A stretch of DNA of 64,000 nucleotides from Trichoplusia ni (GCF_003590095.1 NC_039488.1:2046001-2110000); one strand, 5' to 3'; shown: positions 1 to 11,699, numbered from the stretch's first letter. Translations and numbers: made by a program. The notes: a model not told the origin generated them from the letters alone.

Positions 1-1800
1 AGTGTGTGTTGTCGGTTAAAAATCCCAAAATTGGGTGAATAAGAACTTAGTGACTTTTTGCTCTGTCATTATTAATATTCTGAAACATTTAGTAAGGTAA
101 ACAAATGTTGGGAATGCTTAAAAAACATATTCATGTCCACTAAGTATTGATGCATATACATTTAGTGTTTAGTAGCATTAATGTTATTGGGTGCCTCACT
201 TCTTAGAGATGTGTGTGTCACATTGTTTTTATTGCTATAGATAAACTTGAGGGCCCAAAATCTATTGATAACGAAACAAGTATGGTTTTTTCGTTGACTT
301 ACATGTGGAACTGAGCACTATTTATCTTACTTATGTATTTGCAGCCATGTTACTCTGGCTGTATAATCTTGCAATGTGTTTTAATCCAGTTAATATTATG
401 TTCTAATTGATGTATTAAATGCAAGCCATCATTCTAAACAAGGCACCACACTACAATTGTTTTCGCCATTACAATGTGTCACCATTCTATTAGAAAAGCT
501 TTAGAAACTAGTTCTAGTATACATTTTCTATAATGTTCTTATAGTTTCGGATTATGTAATGGGGCCCCATCTTAGGTCAGTTGACAGCATCAAGATTGCT
601 ATTGTTATGCAACAAGGCTAAGTACTTAACTTGTTCTATTATTTTTTGTGTGTGTTTGAACATAACCTCTTGGGCAGGTTCACAGAAGGTTCCCAACAAT
701 CTTGCCAATTTGCTGATTGGGCAATGTTTAATATCATTGATATTTAGTATCTCTATAGGAGTTGCATTCTTGCTGTATTTCTGATGTTAACTAGTCTCTA
801 TTCATAGTAAACCTAAAGTATTTATTGCACTAATATACTTTAATCATAGTTAACAATGAGGGAAAATCATTTAGATAAATGTGAGTGTAGCCCCTCTGTC
901 AGCCAGACATTTATACTGATTCAAACCAATGGGTGGTCATTCAGACAACAGTTTGTTAAATTTCTAGTCTGTAAGGACTGTGGGTGCTGTACATGGACTA
1001 CATGGAATTGCAGTAAATTTATATGACATTTTCAAACTCAAAGCGGATTAATTTTTCTGAGTTTAGGTGTTATTGAACCTAAGGAATCAGTTTTATCTTA
1101 AGACTGTGCAAGACATGTGATATTGATGGTCCAAGGTTCCCATACCCACAATTTGAAAACTATAATATTTTTCTATATATATTTTTGGTTTTCAGTTAAG
1201 AACAAATCTGATCTGTCCGTTGAGTTTGGTGGTCTTAAGAATATTAAATCTTTAGACATATATGTATATAGATAGAAATTTTTTACTGTGAGTGCATATT
1301 TGTACAGCCCCTAACTCATGAGTTATTGATGGTCTGACACATATTGTTGATTTCATTTATATGTATATTGTTTATGTAAACAATGTTATGTTCAAGTATT
1401 TTAAGGTACATTAGTGGTGGTATGTTCACAACATGAAAGACAGTTAGATATATTACATATACCTGGTTGACAATTGCCTGCTGGATGCATGGCATGGTGT
1501 ACCCTCTCGGGGCCACCCTTCCTGTGTCCTGTTCAGCGAGGGTGTCACAGTTGTATCATACCACTCTTGGGTCCACCTTGCTGTGCTAGCACTTTGGTTT
1601 GATGCCGGACCACTTATGTTTTCCACAGTCCTTGCTTAGGTTTAGAGGTGGTATTCGGTTATAACTTTTGTTTTACATTCTTGATAGTTGCATTGGTCTT
1701 GTTTCTATCTTGAGCCTCGAATCCACCTCGGAGAGTGTCACCATTGGTTCTTGTTGTGGACTGTGAGAACCAGTGAACATAGTACGTTCTTCATCAAAAC
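1..1800. other. AT-rich intergenic stretch, no gene seen
   Basis: No open frame of convincing coding character and no recognisable transposon end was seen. Short frames on both strands begin at non-ATG codons and lack domain-like composition. Part of it may belong to the non-coding transcription unit proposed for the region to the right, but nothing in the sequence demonstrates that. Confidence 0.4.
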
Positions 1801-1839
1801 TGTCGTATCTCGTACGAAGTTTTGATCTTCGAGCTGTCT

Positions 1840-2583
1840 CGCGTACAAGCTCGGTTATACTTAATGCATGTTGTTCTATCAAAGTTGCGGGCTCGCGTCC
1901 CGAACTTTGTAGTAATGCATGTTGTTTGTGTAACATCAAAGTTGCGGGCTCGCGTCCCGAACTTTGTAGTAATGCATGTTGTTTGTGTACCATCAAAGTT
2001 GCGGGCTCGCGTCCCGAACTTTGCAGTAGGGTTTATCAGAGCTACGACGTCTCGCGAAGAGCCCGATCTTCGAGCTAAAGTCTCTCGTACCCGCTCGGTT
2101 CATGCATGTCTTTAGTACTTCGCATCATCTCACATCATATTTGTGTCCTTGTTCACTGAACCTAAAATCAGAGAAAACCTCACCTGTTGGCCCCCCTCTT
2201 TGAGGTTATGGGTCAGTGTTCCATCGTTTATATTCCGTAATTTGGGGGCGCCCACAATTTAACATCGAGCGTGGAGCATCGCGTACTAGCTCGGTTATAC
2301 GTAATGCATGTTGTTTTGTGTACTATCAAAATTGCGGGCTCGCGTCCCGAACTTTGCAGTAGGGTTTATCAGAGCTACGACGTCTCGCGAAGAGCCCGAT
2401 CTTCGAGCTAAAGTCTCTCGGACCCGCTCGGTTCATGCATGTTTATAGTGTTTCGCATCATCTCACATCATATTTGCGTCCTTGTTCGCTGAACCTAAAA
2501 TCAGAGAAAACCTCACCTGTTGGCCCCCCTCTTTGAGGTTATGGGTCAGTGTTCCATCGTTTATATTCCGTAATTTGGGGTTC
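1840..2583. repeat. Direct duplication of about 230-300 bp (1.84-2.25 kb and 2.28-2.58 kb)
   Basis: The block from about 2023 to 2250 recurs at about 2357 to 2582 with only a handful of substitutions. It contains the GCAGTAGGGTTTATCAGAGC start, the GAAAACCTCACCTGTTGGCC core and the TTTATATTCCGTAATTTGG end. The second copy is preceded by one degenerate copy of the 57-bp hairpin unit, so the duplicated segment includes one unit. High identity implies a recent local duplication. Confidence 0.85.
1879..2040. repeat. 57-bp tandem repeat, 3 copies, each with a hairpin
   Basis: The core CAAAGTTGCGGG recurs at 1880, 1937 and 1994, a period of exactly 57 bp. Within each unit CAAAGTT is followed after 16 bp by its reverse complement AACTTTG. 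CGGG and CCCG pair inside that, so each unit can fold into an 11-12 bp stem with one bulged base and a 7-nt loop. Because 57 is divisible by three, the array gives artefactual open frames on both strands (19-residue protein repeats). I regard these as by-products, not genes. Confidence 0.85.
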
Positions 2584-2609
2584 CATCCCACGGCGATGAA
2601 CCTAGGGCA

Positions 2610-4990
2610 AGGGCTGCGTACACGCATCCTGCATTAACTCCGCAGCGCCTTTATAGTCTCGAAGATCACTTTTAAACATCTTGGCCAGTATTTTCAAGGC
2701 TTTTGTATCACTTGGCAATACTTTTTCGACTTGAAATATGCCAAAAACTATTTAAATAACGTAATTAAAGTGTAATTAACAAAATCACCACGATGCCGTT
2801 AAGTCGCGAAAAAAGAAAGTGACGTTTAGTTGTGAGTTGCCATAGACTAAAAAACTTTTTTTTTTTATTCTCTGAAAAAATTCGCGATGCCACACAGTAG
2901 CGAATGGGAATACTACTCTGTTAATCAATTATATTTCAGATCAACATGAAATAAAATAATAATGTTAAGAAACAAGGTCGGTTACTAAAGTCCGTTGCAA
3001 GCAGCTGCTAGTCACCCTGTTTATCGACCGCGAATCACCGACAAATTATCGCCAGAAGGTTACCTTCTCTCAAATGAGCCAACAAACTGCTGAATTTCAT
3101 ATTAACTATACTATATTAGGTTGTTTTATTCTATGTACAATTTCGTGTAGTTGATTCTGTAGTATCGAAGTAATGGATACTCAATTGTGACTGTCCTTAT
3201 TTAAGCAATTACCGTACATACCTACATTCTATTCTGGCGAAAATATCGTTGGAATTATTAAAAACTAATAAATACACAGTAATTAACGAATAAAAAAATC
3301 TTAATTACGGTTATTGGGTAAAGCAAAAATGTATGTTTTTGTTAATAAAATATATGTCATTTTGTCATGGATCTACTGTTTCATTTTTTCAATGTTCAGC
3401 GACCCTAAGCCGCCGTTCGTTAATGTCCGTGAGACTAAAGGGATGACGTCACAAAATGGCGGACATCCAATTATTATTGCTTTTTTCTACTCACAAGGCA
3501 AAATCAACTTCATGTTAACGTGCAAAAGGTTTGCTATTAAAACAGTACAAGACAATGCAGTTTCTCGCGTGACTTAACCAACAAATAATATTATGATTCA
3601 CGATTCTATTGTAATAGCAACTGACGAGTGTAAACGGTTGAAACGGTAAACATTCAGAACAATGTTTTGACATCAAATGCGTCAAAAGCATAAATCTCAA
3701 GATTCAATTATTCAATTCAATTATAAGTAGCTTTCAAATATTGTCTTTACAAACTTAACAATTGCTGTCTAATCTTTGTGAATTGTATCTACCTAATGAA
3801 ATAATTTGGAAGATCCCCAAACACAGATGTAAATCAATACCGTTACCAAAATACACATTAAAGAAATAAGTAATAAAAGCGCCTTTTGAAGTATTTTGTC
3901 CTAAAATACATTATTTGCGACATGCTTGAGCTTGTTCTAAACGAGACGGCCCGCCAGCGCCAGTTTCTGGATCAATACGACGATATCTTTTTAACTCTTC
4001 TATCGTATGTTGTTCCGTCTCTTTTTATTGCGCACTGCCGAGTGCCGATGCCGTGGTCGAAAATGTATAATACAACTTTAAGTTGGTTTGTCCGTGTTTC
4101 TATGACTATACTAGAATTCTATTTTTAGCTAGTTAAACCAAGGAAACTAAGGTAAATCGAAAGTGTAAAATCCCGACTCGGATAAAATAATGTGTTAAAC
4201 TGTTAATCCAGGTTAAAAACTATCTGTGTACCGATTTTCGTCCATATCCCTTTAGTAGTTTTTGCGTGAAAGGTTAGGCATATTAAACAAAATTAGACGT
4301 TGATAATATAGTATAATTATTTTTTTACTTTTCCAACTGAACTACTATTATTTTTCTTCTGTCTTTCTGTTTCTCCAGCTAATGTTCTGTCGTTTAAAGC
4401 TGCAATTCCGTTATCGTTGTCAACTATGGAGGAGCGATTCAGGTTATATTTTGGACTGAAACTCTTATTATTAAATTCGTAACTCAAGTTGAAAGCAGAC
4501 TAGTCGCAAAACAAAAACGTTACACCGGTTACACGGGATAGATCAAAAAAATCTACAACAATATTGTACATATTATAAAGAGATCTTGAAAATAGATATT
4601 TGTTTTCCTTATTACGTGTTTACCATTTGGATACTACTTATACTGTTAGTACGGAACTAATAACTTACTACTTTTTTATATTGTTTATTAATTATAATAA
4701 TTAAATTGATTGAATAAAAATTGTCAATCGGCAGCTACTGGAATAATACTTATAATCCATAACTCGTTTCTACGCGAGCGACGTCGCGGGTAACAGCTAG
4801 TAGCTATAACTGCTTGACTGTTAATAGGTACAATAATCATAGTTTTTATTTTATTTATTTTAGCCTTAACCGGCATTTAACTTTTGCTAAAAACCATCTA
4901 TGCATTTTTTAAAGCGTGTTATTTATCCTGAATTGCAATAAACCTATTTTAATACCATTAGAAACAGGTAGAAAATACTGGAATCTTATA
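2610..4990. other. Intergenic stretch with promoter-like cluster and a repeat tail
   Basis: No convincing gene. A CRE palindrome plus YY1-like and CCAAT elements cluster at 3444-3471. The 4200-4330 and 4770-4802 segments resemble dispersed moth repeats; the latter ends GGGTAACAGCTAG followed by T, as in the Helitron-type copies elsewhere in this window. Short open frames at 3.3-4.1 kb look random in composition. Confidence 0.4.
3444..3471 (+). promoter_or_regulatory. CRE + YY1/Pho-like + CCAAT cluster
   Basis: TGACGTCA (3444-3451) is a full CREB/ATF palindrome. It is followed one base later by AAAATGGCGGAC, a close match to the YY1/Pleiohomeotic core ATGGCGG, and then CCAAT (about 3467-3471). 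Three promoter-type elements in 28 bp suggest a real regulatory site, but there is no TATA box and no identified transcript starting here. Confidence 0.35.
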
Positions 4991-4992
4991 TA

Positions 4993-6573
4993 CGGCCGCT
5001 TTCTATATTCGATCTCAATCCCTAATTTACGGATCGAGATTGACATTTGAATCCATTTTCAACTTTTAGTGTTTCTATAACCGATCCATGGATCGTTTTC
5101 TCGATCTTTTTCTTCAATCTATCTTTGGGAGGGCGGATCGAGATTTTAGATTGGTATTTATATGAAAGTGACAGTTATGCGTTTTCTATAACCGATCTCT
5201 GGTTTTGACAAATCGATTTTCGACGTTTTTGATCTATAATCGCGATCCCCAAATTTTTACGGATTGTACTGAGAAATCTGTGAAAATGGAAATATTTTCA
5301 AGTGATAGTAATAGCGATCTTGAAGTATTAGCTCAGCTATCGGACTGGGATAGTAGTGACAGCGAAGACGAACAAAATCTGTCCTCAAAATTTGTAATTG
5401 TGATTGTGATGTATCGAGTGGATGTTTTTTTTTCTGTACTTTACTTGTAAACGGGGGTCAAGGATTTAAGCTGAAGACCAGCGCTCAGTAATTCTTTTGG
5501 ATTGCTAAGCATAAGCTGACGCTTAAACTTTTTTTCTTTCGGTTTTATAGTTTTTGTGTACTAAGTACACTTTTACCAATATCTGTAATACTGGAATCAA
5601 TAGATAACTATTATAATATTCTCGTTTTGATTTATTTATTTAAAACCATGAAGTATCATTACAGGGTTTACCCTAATGCGACAACTTAGAACTTAAACTA
5701 AACAAAAATTGCAACACATTACATTATTAAAAACACATAAACACGTCAGTCTGATTTTGAAGAAGTTGGTGGTGTGGAGAGCTCTTGTAAGAGGTGCTTT
5801 GGCGAGCAAATTTGTTCTCGCTGTAGGTGCGGGCTTCGCCGCCGCCACACGAAGCGGTCCGGTACACACGCTCAAGCGCTGCAATACTTCCGGGTGATTC
5901 TCCACTCCACGAAGCACCTTCACCAAGAAGACGACCAGTGCAAACTCCCGTCTCATATACAGTTGATCATTGCCATCCATGCTCAGAACAAACAGAGTGG
6001 GATCCATGAGTAGGTAGAACGGATACACCCCATACAGTTTCTTGTACAGATGGCGCGTGAACTTATTCTGAACGCGTTCGAATATTGCCGCTGTATTCTA
6101 TTCTATAACTGAGACAACGGAAAAACAAACAACAAATAAACTTGCGATTTTAAAATATATTATGTTAATGTCAAACTGACTGACAACTTTTCGATTGACT
6201 GACGTTCCGTTGCTGGTCAATAAACGTTTATTGTCGTTTATGCTTTTTCTAATCTTGAGGTAGAATTACAGAATTTTACCGCTACGACTTCCCAATCATT
6301 TATTTTTGTATTTTGTGAACTTTCTAGTGATTATACATAAAATAGATAAGCTTTAAGAAAAAAGTCACCATTTTACTCATTAATAATCGCTGAAGTACTT
6401 TTTCTGCACATGCGTAAAACAAAACGTTTAGCAGGGCGATCTATCCGTTTTTTTTCGATGGATTTCGAGACGAGATCGATTAATGAAATGCAGATTCAAG
6501 CTCAATCGAGGGATTAAGTAAAATCTGGATTGATCGGAATCTTAGATTCGGGATCGAATATAGAAAGCGGCCG
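4993..6573. mobile_element. PIF/Harbinger-like DNA transposon, non-autonomous
   Basis: The ends are perfect inverted repeats of 22 bp beginning CGGCCGCTTTCTATATTC (4993-5014 and 6552-6573), flanked by the 3-bp direct repeat ATA (4990-4992 and 6574-6576). A 3-bp target duplication with short TIRs fits PIF/Harbinger. Subterminal regions share GATCGAGAT/CGATCT-type words. On the + strand, 5286-5449 encodes an acidic serine-rich peptide (about 54 residues, MEIFSSDSNSD start) that may be a transposase or accessory-protein remnant. No DDE transposase domain remains, so the 1581-bp copy cannot move itself. A LINE fragment is nested inside it. Confidence 0.75.
5630..6105 (-). mobile_element. 5'-truncated non-LTR retrotransposon (Jockey-like) 3' end
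   Basis: Read on the - strand, the segment encodes the carboxyl end of a LINE reverse-transcriptase polyprotein. Moth-LINE-like motifs include ERVQNKFTRHLYKK, YPFYLLMDPTLF and ARTNLLAKAPLTRAL, ending at a stop near 5693. A short 3' UTR follows, closed by an AAATA-type simple tail (TTTATTTATTTAAA on the + strand at about 5631-5645). The 5' part is missing, as is usual for LINE insertions. It lies inside the Harbinger-like element and is therefore younger than it. Clade assignment is from recalled similarity only. Confidence 0.65.
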
Positions 6574-6731
6574 ATAGTCTTTACTTGTGAGCAAATTTCC
6601 GATAAACCGCGGTGGTCGGGTGACCTCGGCTGTCCTCGGAACACATCGGCAAGTTTCGTTGACTTTGGAATGTATCGAGTGACGCTATTTTGCGGCCAAC
6701 TGCGCACTGCGGCTCCCCGCCTCAGATTGCC

Positions 6732-6796
6732 TATAAATACCCGCCATGACGTCACGGCGCCCTCATTCAATAATCGCCGTTGTGAAGTGCAGACGT
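6732..6796 (+). promoter_or_regulatory. Core promoter: TATA, CRE, initiator, DPE-like
   Basis: TATAAATA lies at 6732-6739, a CRE palindrome TGACGTCA at 6747-6754 and TCATTC, a perfect match to the arthropod initiator TCAKTY, at 6763-6768. The presumed +1 A at 6765 is about 33 bp from the TATA start. AGACG at 6791-6795 matches the downstream promoter element RGWYV about one base off the canonical +28 position. Order and spacing are those of a strong focused arthropod promoter. It drives the open frame at 6910. Confidence 0.7.
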
Positions 6797-6909
6797 GGTT
6801 CCGTTGAGTGAAGTGCTGAAGAATTCAAGAAGTGATATCTGTGCCTGGTCGGATTCAGGTGTGTAGTATTGTCTCAAACAACAGTACTTTCTGGTCCATC
6901 CTTTTCAAT

Positions 6910-7278
6910 ATGGGCTACAGTTCACATGAAAAAAAATCTATCGTTGATTTCTGTGAAAGTAAAACTGAATCCTTATCTAATTGGGTTCGTCAAGTTAAAA
7001 GCAAATCCCTAAACGCCAAGACAAAGAGAAAGCGTGATTTAAGAATAATCGCCATTTTGAGTAACTCTCTATCACGTGCGGAGAGTGAACTGATTTCGAA
7101 ACAAAGAGAACGCGCCAGGAGGTGGGCTCAGATGCAAGCTGATCTTGGATTGTGCAATAAAGAAGAAGAGGTCGCCAAGCAACATCAGAAGAAAATCGAT
7201 AATTTCTGGAAGAATGATCTCAGCGGCTTAGATAGTTTTTTTAGAGAATTAGACAATGTCAAGCCAGCCATAAAATAG
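6910..7278 (+). CDS. Small intronless gene, unrecognised basic helical protein (122 aa)
   Basis: ATG at 6910 opens a 122-codon frame ending TAA-equivalent stop at 7276-7278. It lies about 145 bp downstream of the initiator and is followed by a polyadenylation signal, so the unit looks like a complete short mRNA. The protein is rich in K, R, E and Q. It has a basic stretch (KTKRKRDLR) near residue 37, then a long predicted amphipathic helix (SRAESELISKQRERARRW), and ends in a charged tail with FWKNDLSGLDSFF. There is no signal peptide or membrane segment. I do not recognise the family. The frame can be extended upstream only from non-ATG codons. Function is unknown; a CRE-containing TATA promoter suggests inducible expression (inference). 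Confidence 0.6.
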   Translation: MGYSSHEKKSIVDFCESKTESLSNWVRQVKSKSLNAKTKRKRDLRIIAILSNSLSRAESELISKQRERARRWAQMQADLGLCNKEEEVAKQHQKKIDNFWKNDLSGLDSFFRELDNVKPAIK

Positions 7279-7563
7279 AACAATTTAGGTAAAGTAAAAT
7301 GTATTTGTATCTGTGATATTATGTAGGATGTTTTTCTAAATTACAGTCCCATTGCGTTTCGCGTGGGCCTGCATCCGTCGGCCGCCATCTTGGTTGCCGC
7401 TGGGGCGTGGTCGCTGTTCTACAAAATGGGTTTGTAACGGTATCATGCATTTATTTAGTTTATTGTTAAGTGTTTCAATTTATTCTACTGCCTAACGATT
7501 AAATTGGAAATTTGATTTTTATTCATATTGAATATAGAAATTGTACATATGTTTAAGTATGGA

Positions 7564-7569
7564 AATAAA
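7564..7569 (+). terminator. Polyadenylation signal AATAAA
   Basis: AATAAA about 285 bp after the stop of the 122-aa frame. A possible acceptor (TTCTAAATTACAG at about 7334-7346) and a perfect YY1-type site GCCGCCATCTTGG (7381-7393) lie in between, so the 3' UTR may be spliced or may contain a regulatory element. Confidence 0.5.
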
Positions 7570-7599
7570 CAGATTTTTAAAAAAGTTGTCGTATTAATC

Positions 7600-10500
7600 A
7601 GTTTTCATTTTATTTTTCTTACAATTTCACCACACATACAATGTATTATTCCATGAGTCATCATCGTCTCTTCGCGGAGAGCGAGGCAGAGTTGCGTCAG
7701 CGTTGGTGTGTTCGTGTCGCTGTGAACGAGATAATGAGACACCTGTCCACGGCGCTGCTCACTTGGCTGCCTACTGCCTACCATACGCACTGCAGTGCTA
7801 CCTCCCTGCTATACGACGCGCTCAATCAAATCGGTCCCGGTTGTCAGCCCACTAGGTAACCGTTAGGATGGCGTAAAGGTTTCAACAGTACCTATTAGCT
7901 AGTATCTGTTATTTTTTGGCCCGTAAGCGGCCGTTTGCGTGTAACATTGTGTTTAAGTCTCTCAGAGCCCTGTGCACGCACCTGCACCAACAGTGGCCAG
8001 CAGCTGCCACCAGCGACGAGGAAAGGCTACGACCTAACCTCTGAAGGCACGTCATTCGGTCACGTCATCATCTAAGCTTCACAAAATCGTATGGATATTT
8101 GAAATAACCTACTAGAAAAGAAGTAATGAACATTGGTGAGTCGCTTGTATTCAAAACAATGGTGGTCATTATTTTTTTAGTATTTTATGTCAGATTCTTT
8201 TGAATTTTATGCATAAACTTTTAAATAACAAACATTAGGGTTTGTTTTGTGCTGTAATCATTGAACAAACAGGAATAAATCTCCAAAACTGAACAGACAC
8301 AATACCAATGGAAGAACGGTTAACAAGAGGCCGACACTAAAATATCACACCACACAAATAGCCTTCGGCCCCCCTGCTGCAGTCGCTGCGACTTTCACTT
8401 TTAGGTAACAACTACTACTGGTTAATTATTGATTTACAAGTGAACATAACTGGCATGCTGTTTCATTTAGTGTGTTGTGTAAATGCGAAATTAATATCCA
8501 GCAAAAGTAAATGTTGCTGTGATAAAATGAACAAATAGGTTACGAAAATGAAATGCTGTTTTGGTAAGAATTAATGATTCGAAATCAAGAATGAAATCGT
8601 GGGCTGATGACGGGACAATATAACTTGTGAAACCTGAACAAATCTTAAATAAATATGCTGAATACACTGAGACAGGGCAAAAGCGTGAATGGAAAATTCT
8701 AACGGTGAGTTGTCAGAGTTTTACTGACCTGTTTGATCTGCAAGAGAATTAAGTAGTCTTCTCAGCTGATTTTAGATACTGACTTGTATTATGTAACTTA
8801 CGTTCTGCCATTTACTGATTATGTGCAACTCCACAGCTAACGACTGGACTGGGGAAAAGCTGACGTGAGCGAGAATCACGCATTCTATGACTATCATAAC
8901 ATCATATGGAAAGCATGGTGATGTCCTTCCTTGTCAAGAAGGCTGACCCGGCTCCAGTTGATATTAGCGAGTGGATCTTCTCACCCCATCCCCAGATAAG
9001 TCTCGGCTATACACTTATAAACTGTAGTTAAAGTTGAACTATTACATTGGCATAATTTGAACTACGGATGCTTGCGACTAGATAGGACATAAAATAATAT
9101 AATGACCAAGGAAATTAAGTTAGTGAATTTAGAGGTAGGTTATAAATCTATAGTTGGTGATACTGATATTCAATTGACCTTTTCAACATAAGTAGGGTGC
9201 AATAACCAACTAAAGCTTTTAATTTCAGATCAATGAATAGCAATATATTAATATCTGTGTTGCAGCAATTTGAAATTACTTTACATTCGGTACTCCTATG
9301 TCATACTTAGTTAGTAACAGGGCATATATGGTACAGCAATAATATTTCATAATTAAAGATGAGCGGGTTAAAACATCACAGCTCTATTAATAGACACAAA
9401 TCATATTAAGTATTGGGAAATTGGAAATGTGCCTTGTTTGTAAAAGTTAACAAATACTATTCAATAACTCTACTGAAATGTAAAAACCGGTATGTATGTA
9501 CCTAATTCTTTGAGTTGAAGGAACCGTGTCTTGAGATATTTTATTGGCAGGAAGTTGTTATGACTGGAACAATTGTAACTGTAAATGTTATATTATAAAC
9601 ATAATCTTGTGATCATCACACAACATAAAATCTTAAATGTGAACCTAAAGAAATGTCAACACCGAAGTACAACTACTCAATATTAAAGTCGCCTAATTGA
9701 TGGAGCTATAAACAAAAGTGAAGCGAAAAAGTTCAATAACACACACAAGGTTATAACTTACAAAAATGGTTTTCTCCAAGAAAGGTATGTTATGTCCTGG
9801 TTAGTGTGTTGTATAGAAGGTAGCTTCAATTCATTTGAAGTAATATTTTAATCTTGTTTGTTCTTGCGTTAATAGAGCCCAAAATGCATACTTGCCTATC
9901 TAGATAGTTTAAAAAAATACCTTATCTTACTTTATCAAAAATTTGACAAGCTTTTTGACATTTTATTTGATATGTTGCATGGTACAATATTTTCTTCTTT
10001 TAGTCTACACTCTGATCATATTGAATCCTGAATCATATTTTGACTAAGTCTACTACTACTCACAATCTTACATAATGAACATTTTGTAATTGATTGTTTT
10101 CTCCTTATCCGTCTAGGAGCAGGCATTTTGGAGATAACTTAATGCAGATCTCTAATTGCATGACCTGCGGAAACCTGTTTAATTTAAAATAATATTTGAT
10201 GACAACCCCAGTTTAAGAACTTCAGATTGATGAACTCGAGGATATTTTTCATAACTAAATGTTCAAAAGATTCCAAATTCCTGCTGTAGAACACGGCATA
10301 CTAAACACTAGACAACAGTAAAGCCGTTTGAAATAATGGAAAATGGAGTTAAAATCTAAATGGCGAATTTAAATAGCATGAATATCTGGAAAAAAAAGTG
10401 GTAATCGCGAAGATACCTACCTACCTACTTACCGAACCATAATCTTTATTTTCCAATTTTCAGCATTAGAACCACATAATATTTAGGTTAAAATTTCTAA

Positions 10501-10990
10501 ATATGTTTCAAAAACATTTGAGAAAGCGGAAATGAGTGTTAAGTCTAACGTTTATGACATCCAAGCAGTTTTTCTAATATTAACATGAAATCCGTTGAAG
10601 CTGTATATTGGATGATGAATTGAAATTACTCTATTATAATCTAGCAAGTCATGTTTAGTGTCACTGCAGTAGACCCAACAAAATACCTGGCAAGATTAAT
10701 TCATTATTTAAAGCAGAAGAAACTGTGAACTATGTCTGCATTCATATTGCTGCGTTATACATAATTAAGAGGGAAAGTCTATGTATCAGTAAGGACAAGA
10801 CCTGTTGACTGTATTTGAAACCGGTCTAAAAGAGCATCGGCGACAAACAGCAGGTATTAATATATCTTATTAACTACGCGAACTAATCGCGGGTTTTCAT
10901 GTTAACTATGCTTCCTAAGTTGACAGCTCTCGATTACCAACAAGGGGTTAATTTAGCCAAGCAAGCCGTCAGTAGCTAAATACAAGAATC
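7600..10990. other. Gene-poor stretch with strong splice donors
   Basis: No supported coding region over 3.4 kb. Three near-consensus 5' splice sites occur on the + strand: ATTG|GTGAGT (8136), AACG|GTGAGT (8705) and AAAG|GTATGT (9785). Each lies just after a short ATG-initiated frame. They could be alternative first exons of a non-coding transcript running rightwards, but this is not shown. No transposon ends were recognised. Confidence 0.35.
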
Positions 10991-10995
10991 GTCAA

Positions 10996-11660
10996 TGCTC
11001 GCTGACATCATGATCGCTGCTAATCGTCAATGCTCGCTGACGGCGACTTCTCAGTGAATCGTCAATGGTCGCTGACCGCGTGACCTCCGCGAAACTACAA
11101 TGATCGCAGAATTCTTAGTTCGTAATCTTAGTAACGCCGTGTGCCGACCATTTGTCGACATTTTTAGCCACTACGCAATGCAATCAATCATACTACGTGG
11201 TCTACTAAATTCGTCAATGCTGCCTCACTGCGTGGTCTACGTGCGTCAATGCTCGCTGACTGCGTGGTCTACGTGCGACAACGCTCGCCGACTACTTGGT
11301 CTACGTGCGTCAATGCTCGCTGACTGCGTGGTCTTCGCGCGTCGTCAATGCTCGCTGACTTACGTGGTCTACGTTCGTCAATGCTCGCTGACTGCGTGGT
11401 CTCCGTGCGTCAATGCTCGCTGACTGCGTGGTCTCCGTGCGTCAATGCTCGCTGACTGCGTGGTCTCCGTGCGTCAATGCTCGCTGACTGCGTGGTCTCC
11501 GTGCGTCAATGCTCGCTGACTGCGTGGTCTCCGTGCGTCAATGCTCGCTGACTGCGTGGTCTACGCGCTTCAATGCTCGCTGACTTACGTAGTCTACGTG
11601 CGTCAATGCTCGCTGACTGCGTGGTCTACGTGCTTCAATGCTCGCTGACTGCGTGGTCTT
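10996..11660. repeat. 32-bp minisatellite (GTCAATGCTCGCTGAC...)
   Basis: GTCAATGCTCGCTGACTGCG recurs every 32 bp, for example at 11409, 11441 and following units. It runs from about 11212 to 11660 with degenerate, wider-spaced copies from about 10996. About 15-18 copies are recognisable. The centre is nearly homogeneous (TGGTCTCCGTGC spacer) while the edges drift, as expected of an array maintained by unequal exchange. The frame at 11100-11423 is an artefact of the array. Confidence 0.9.
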
Positions 11661-11699
11661 CAACCGCGTCCTTGACATGAAATAATGATCTGAAGTCAC

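Noticed and set aside
1673..2115. Overlapping frames with 19-residue repeats on both strands
   Set aside because: They follow from the 57-bp repeat, whose period is a multiple of three. Both strands are open, so there is no sign of protein selection.
8600..8670. Box C/D snoRNA (CTGATGA ... CTGA)
   Set aside because: The C box has the wrong first base and the flanks cannot form a terminal stem. The spacing is consistent only with chance.
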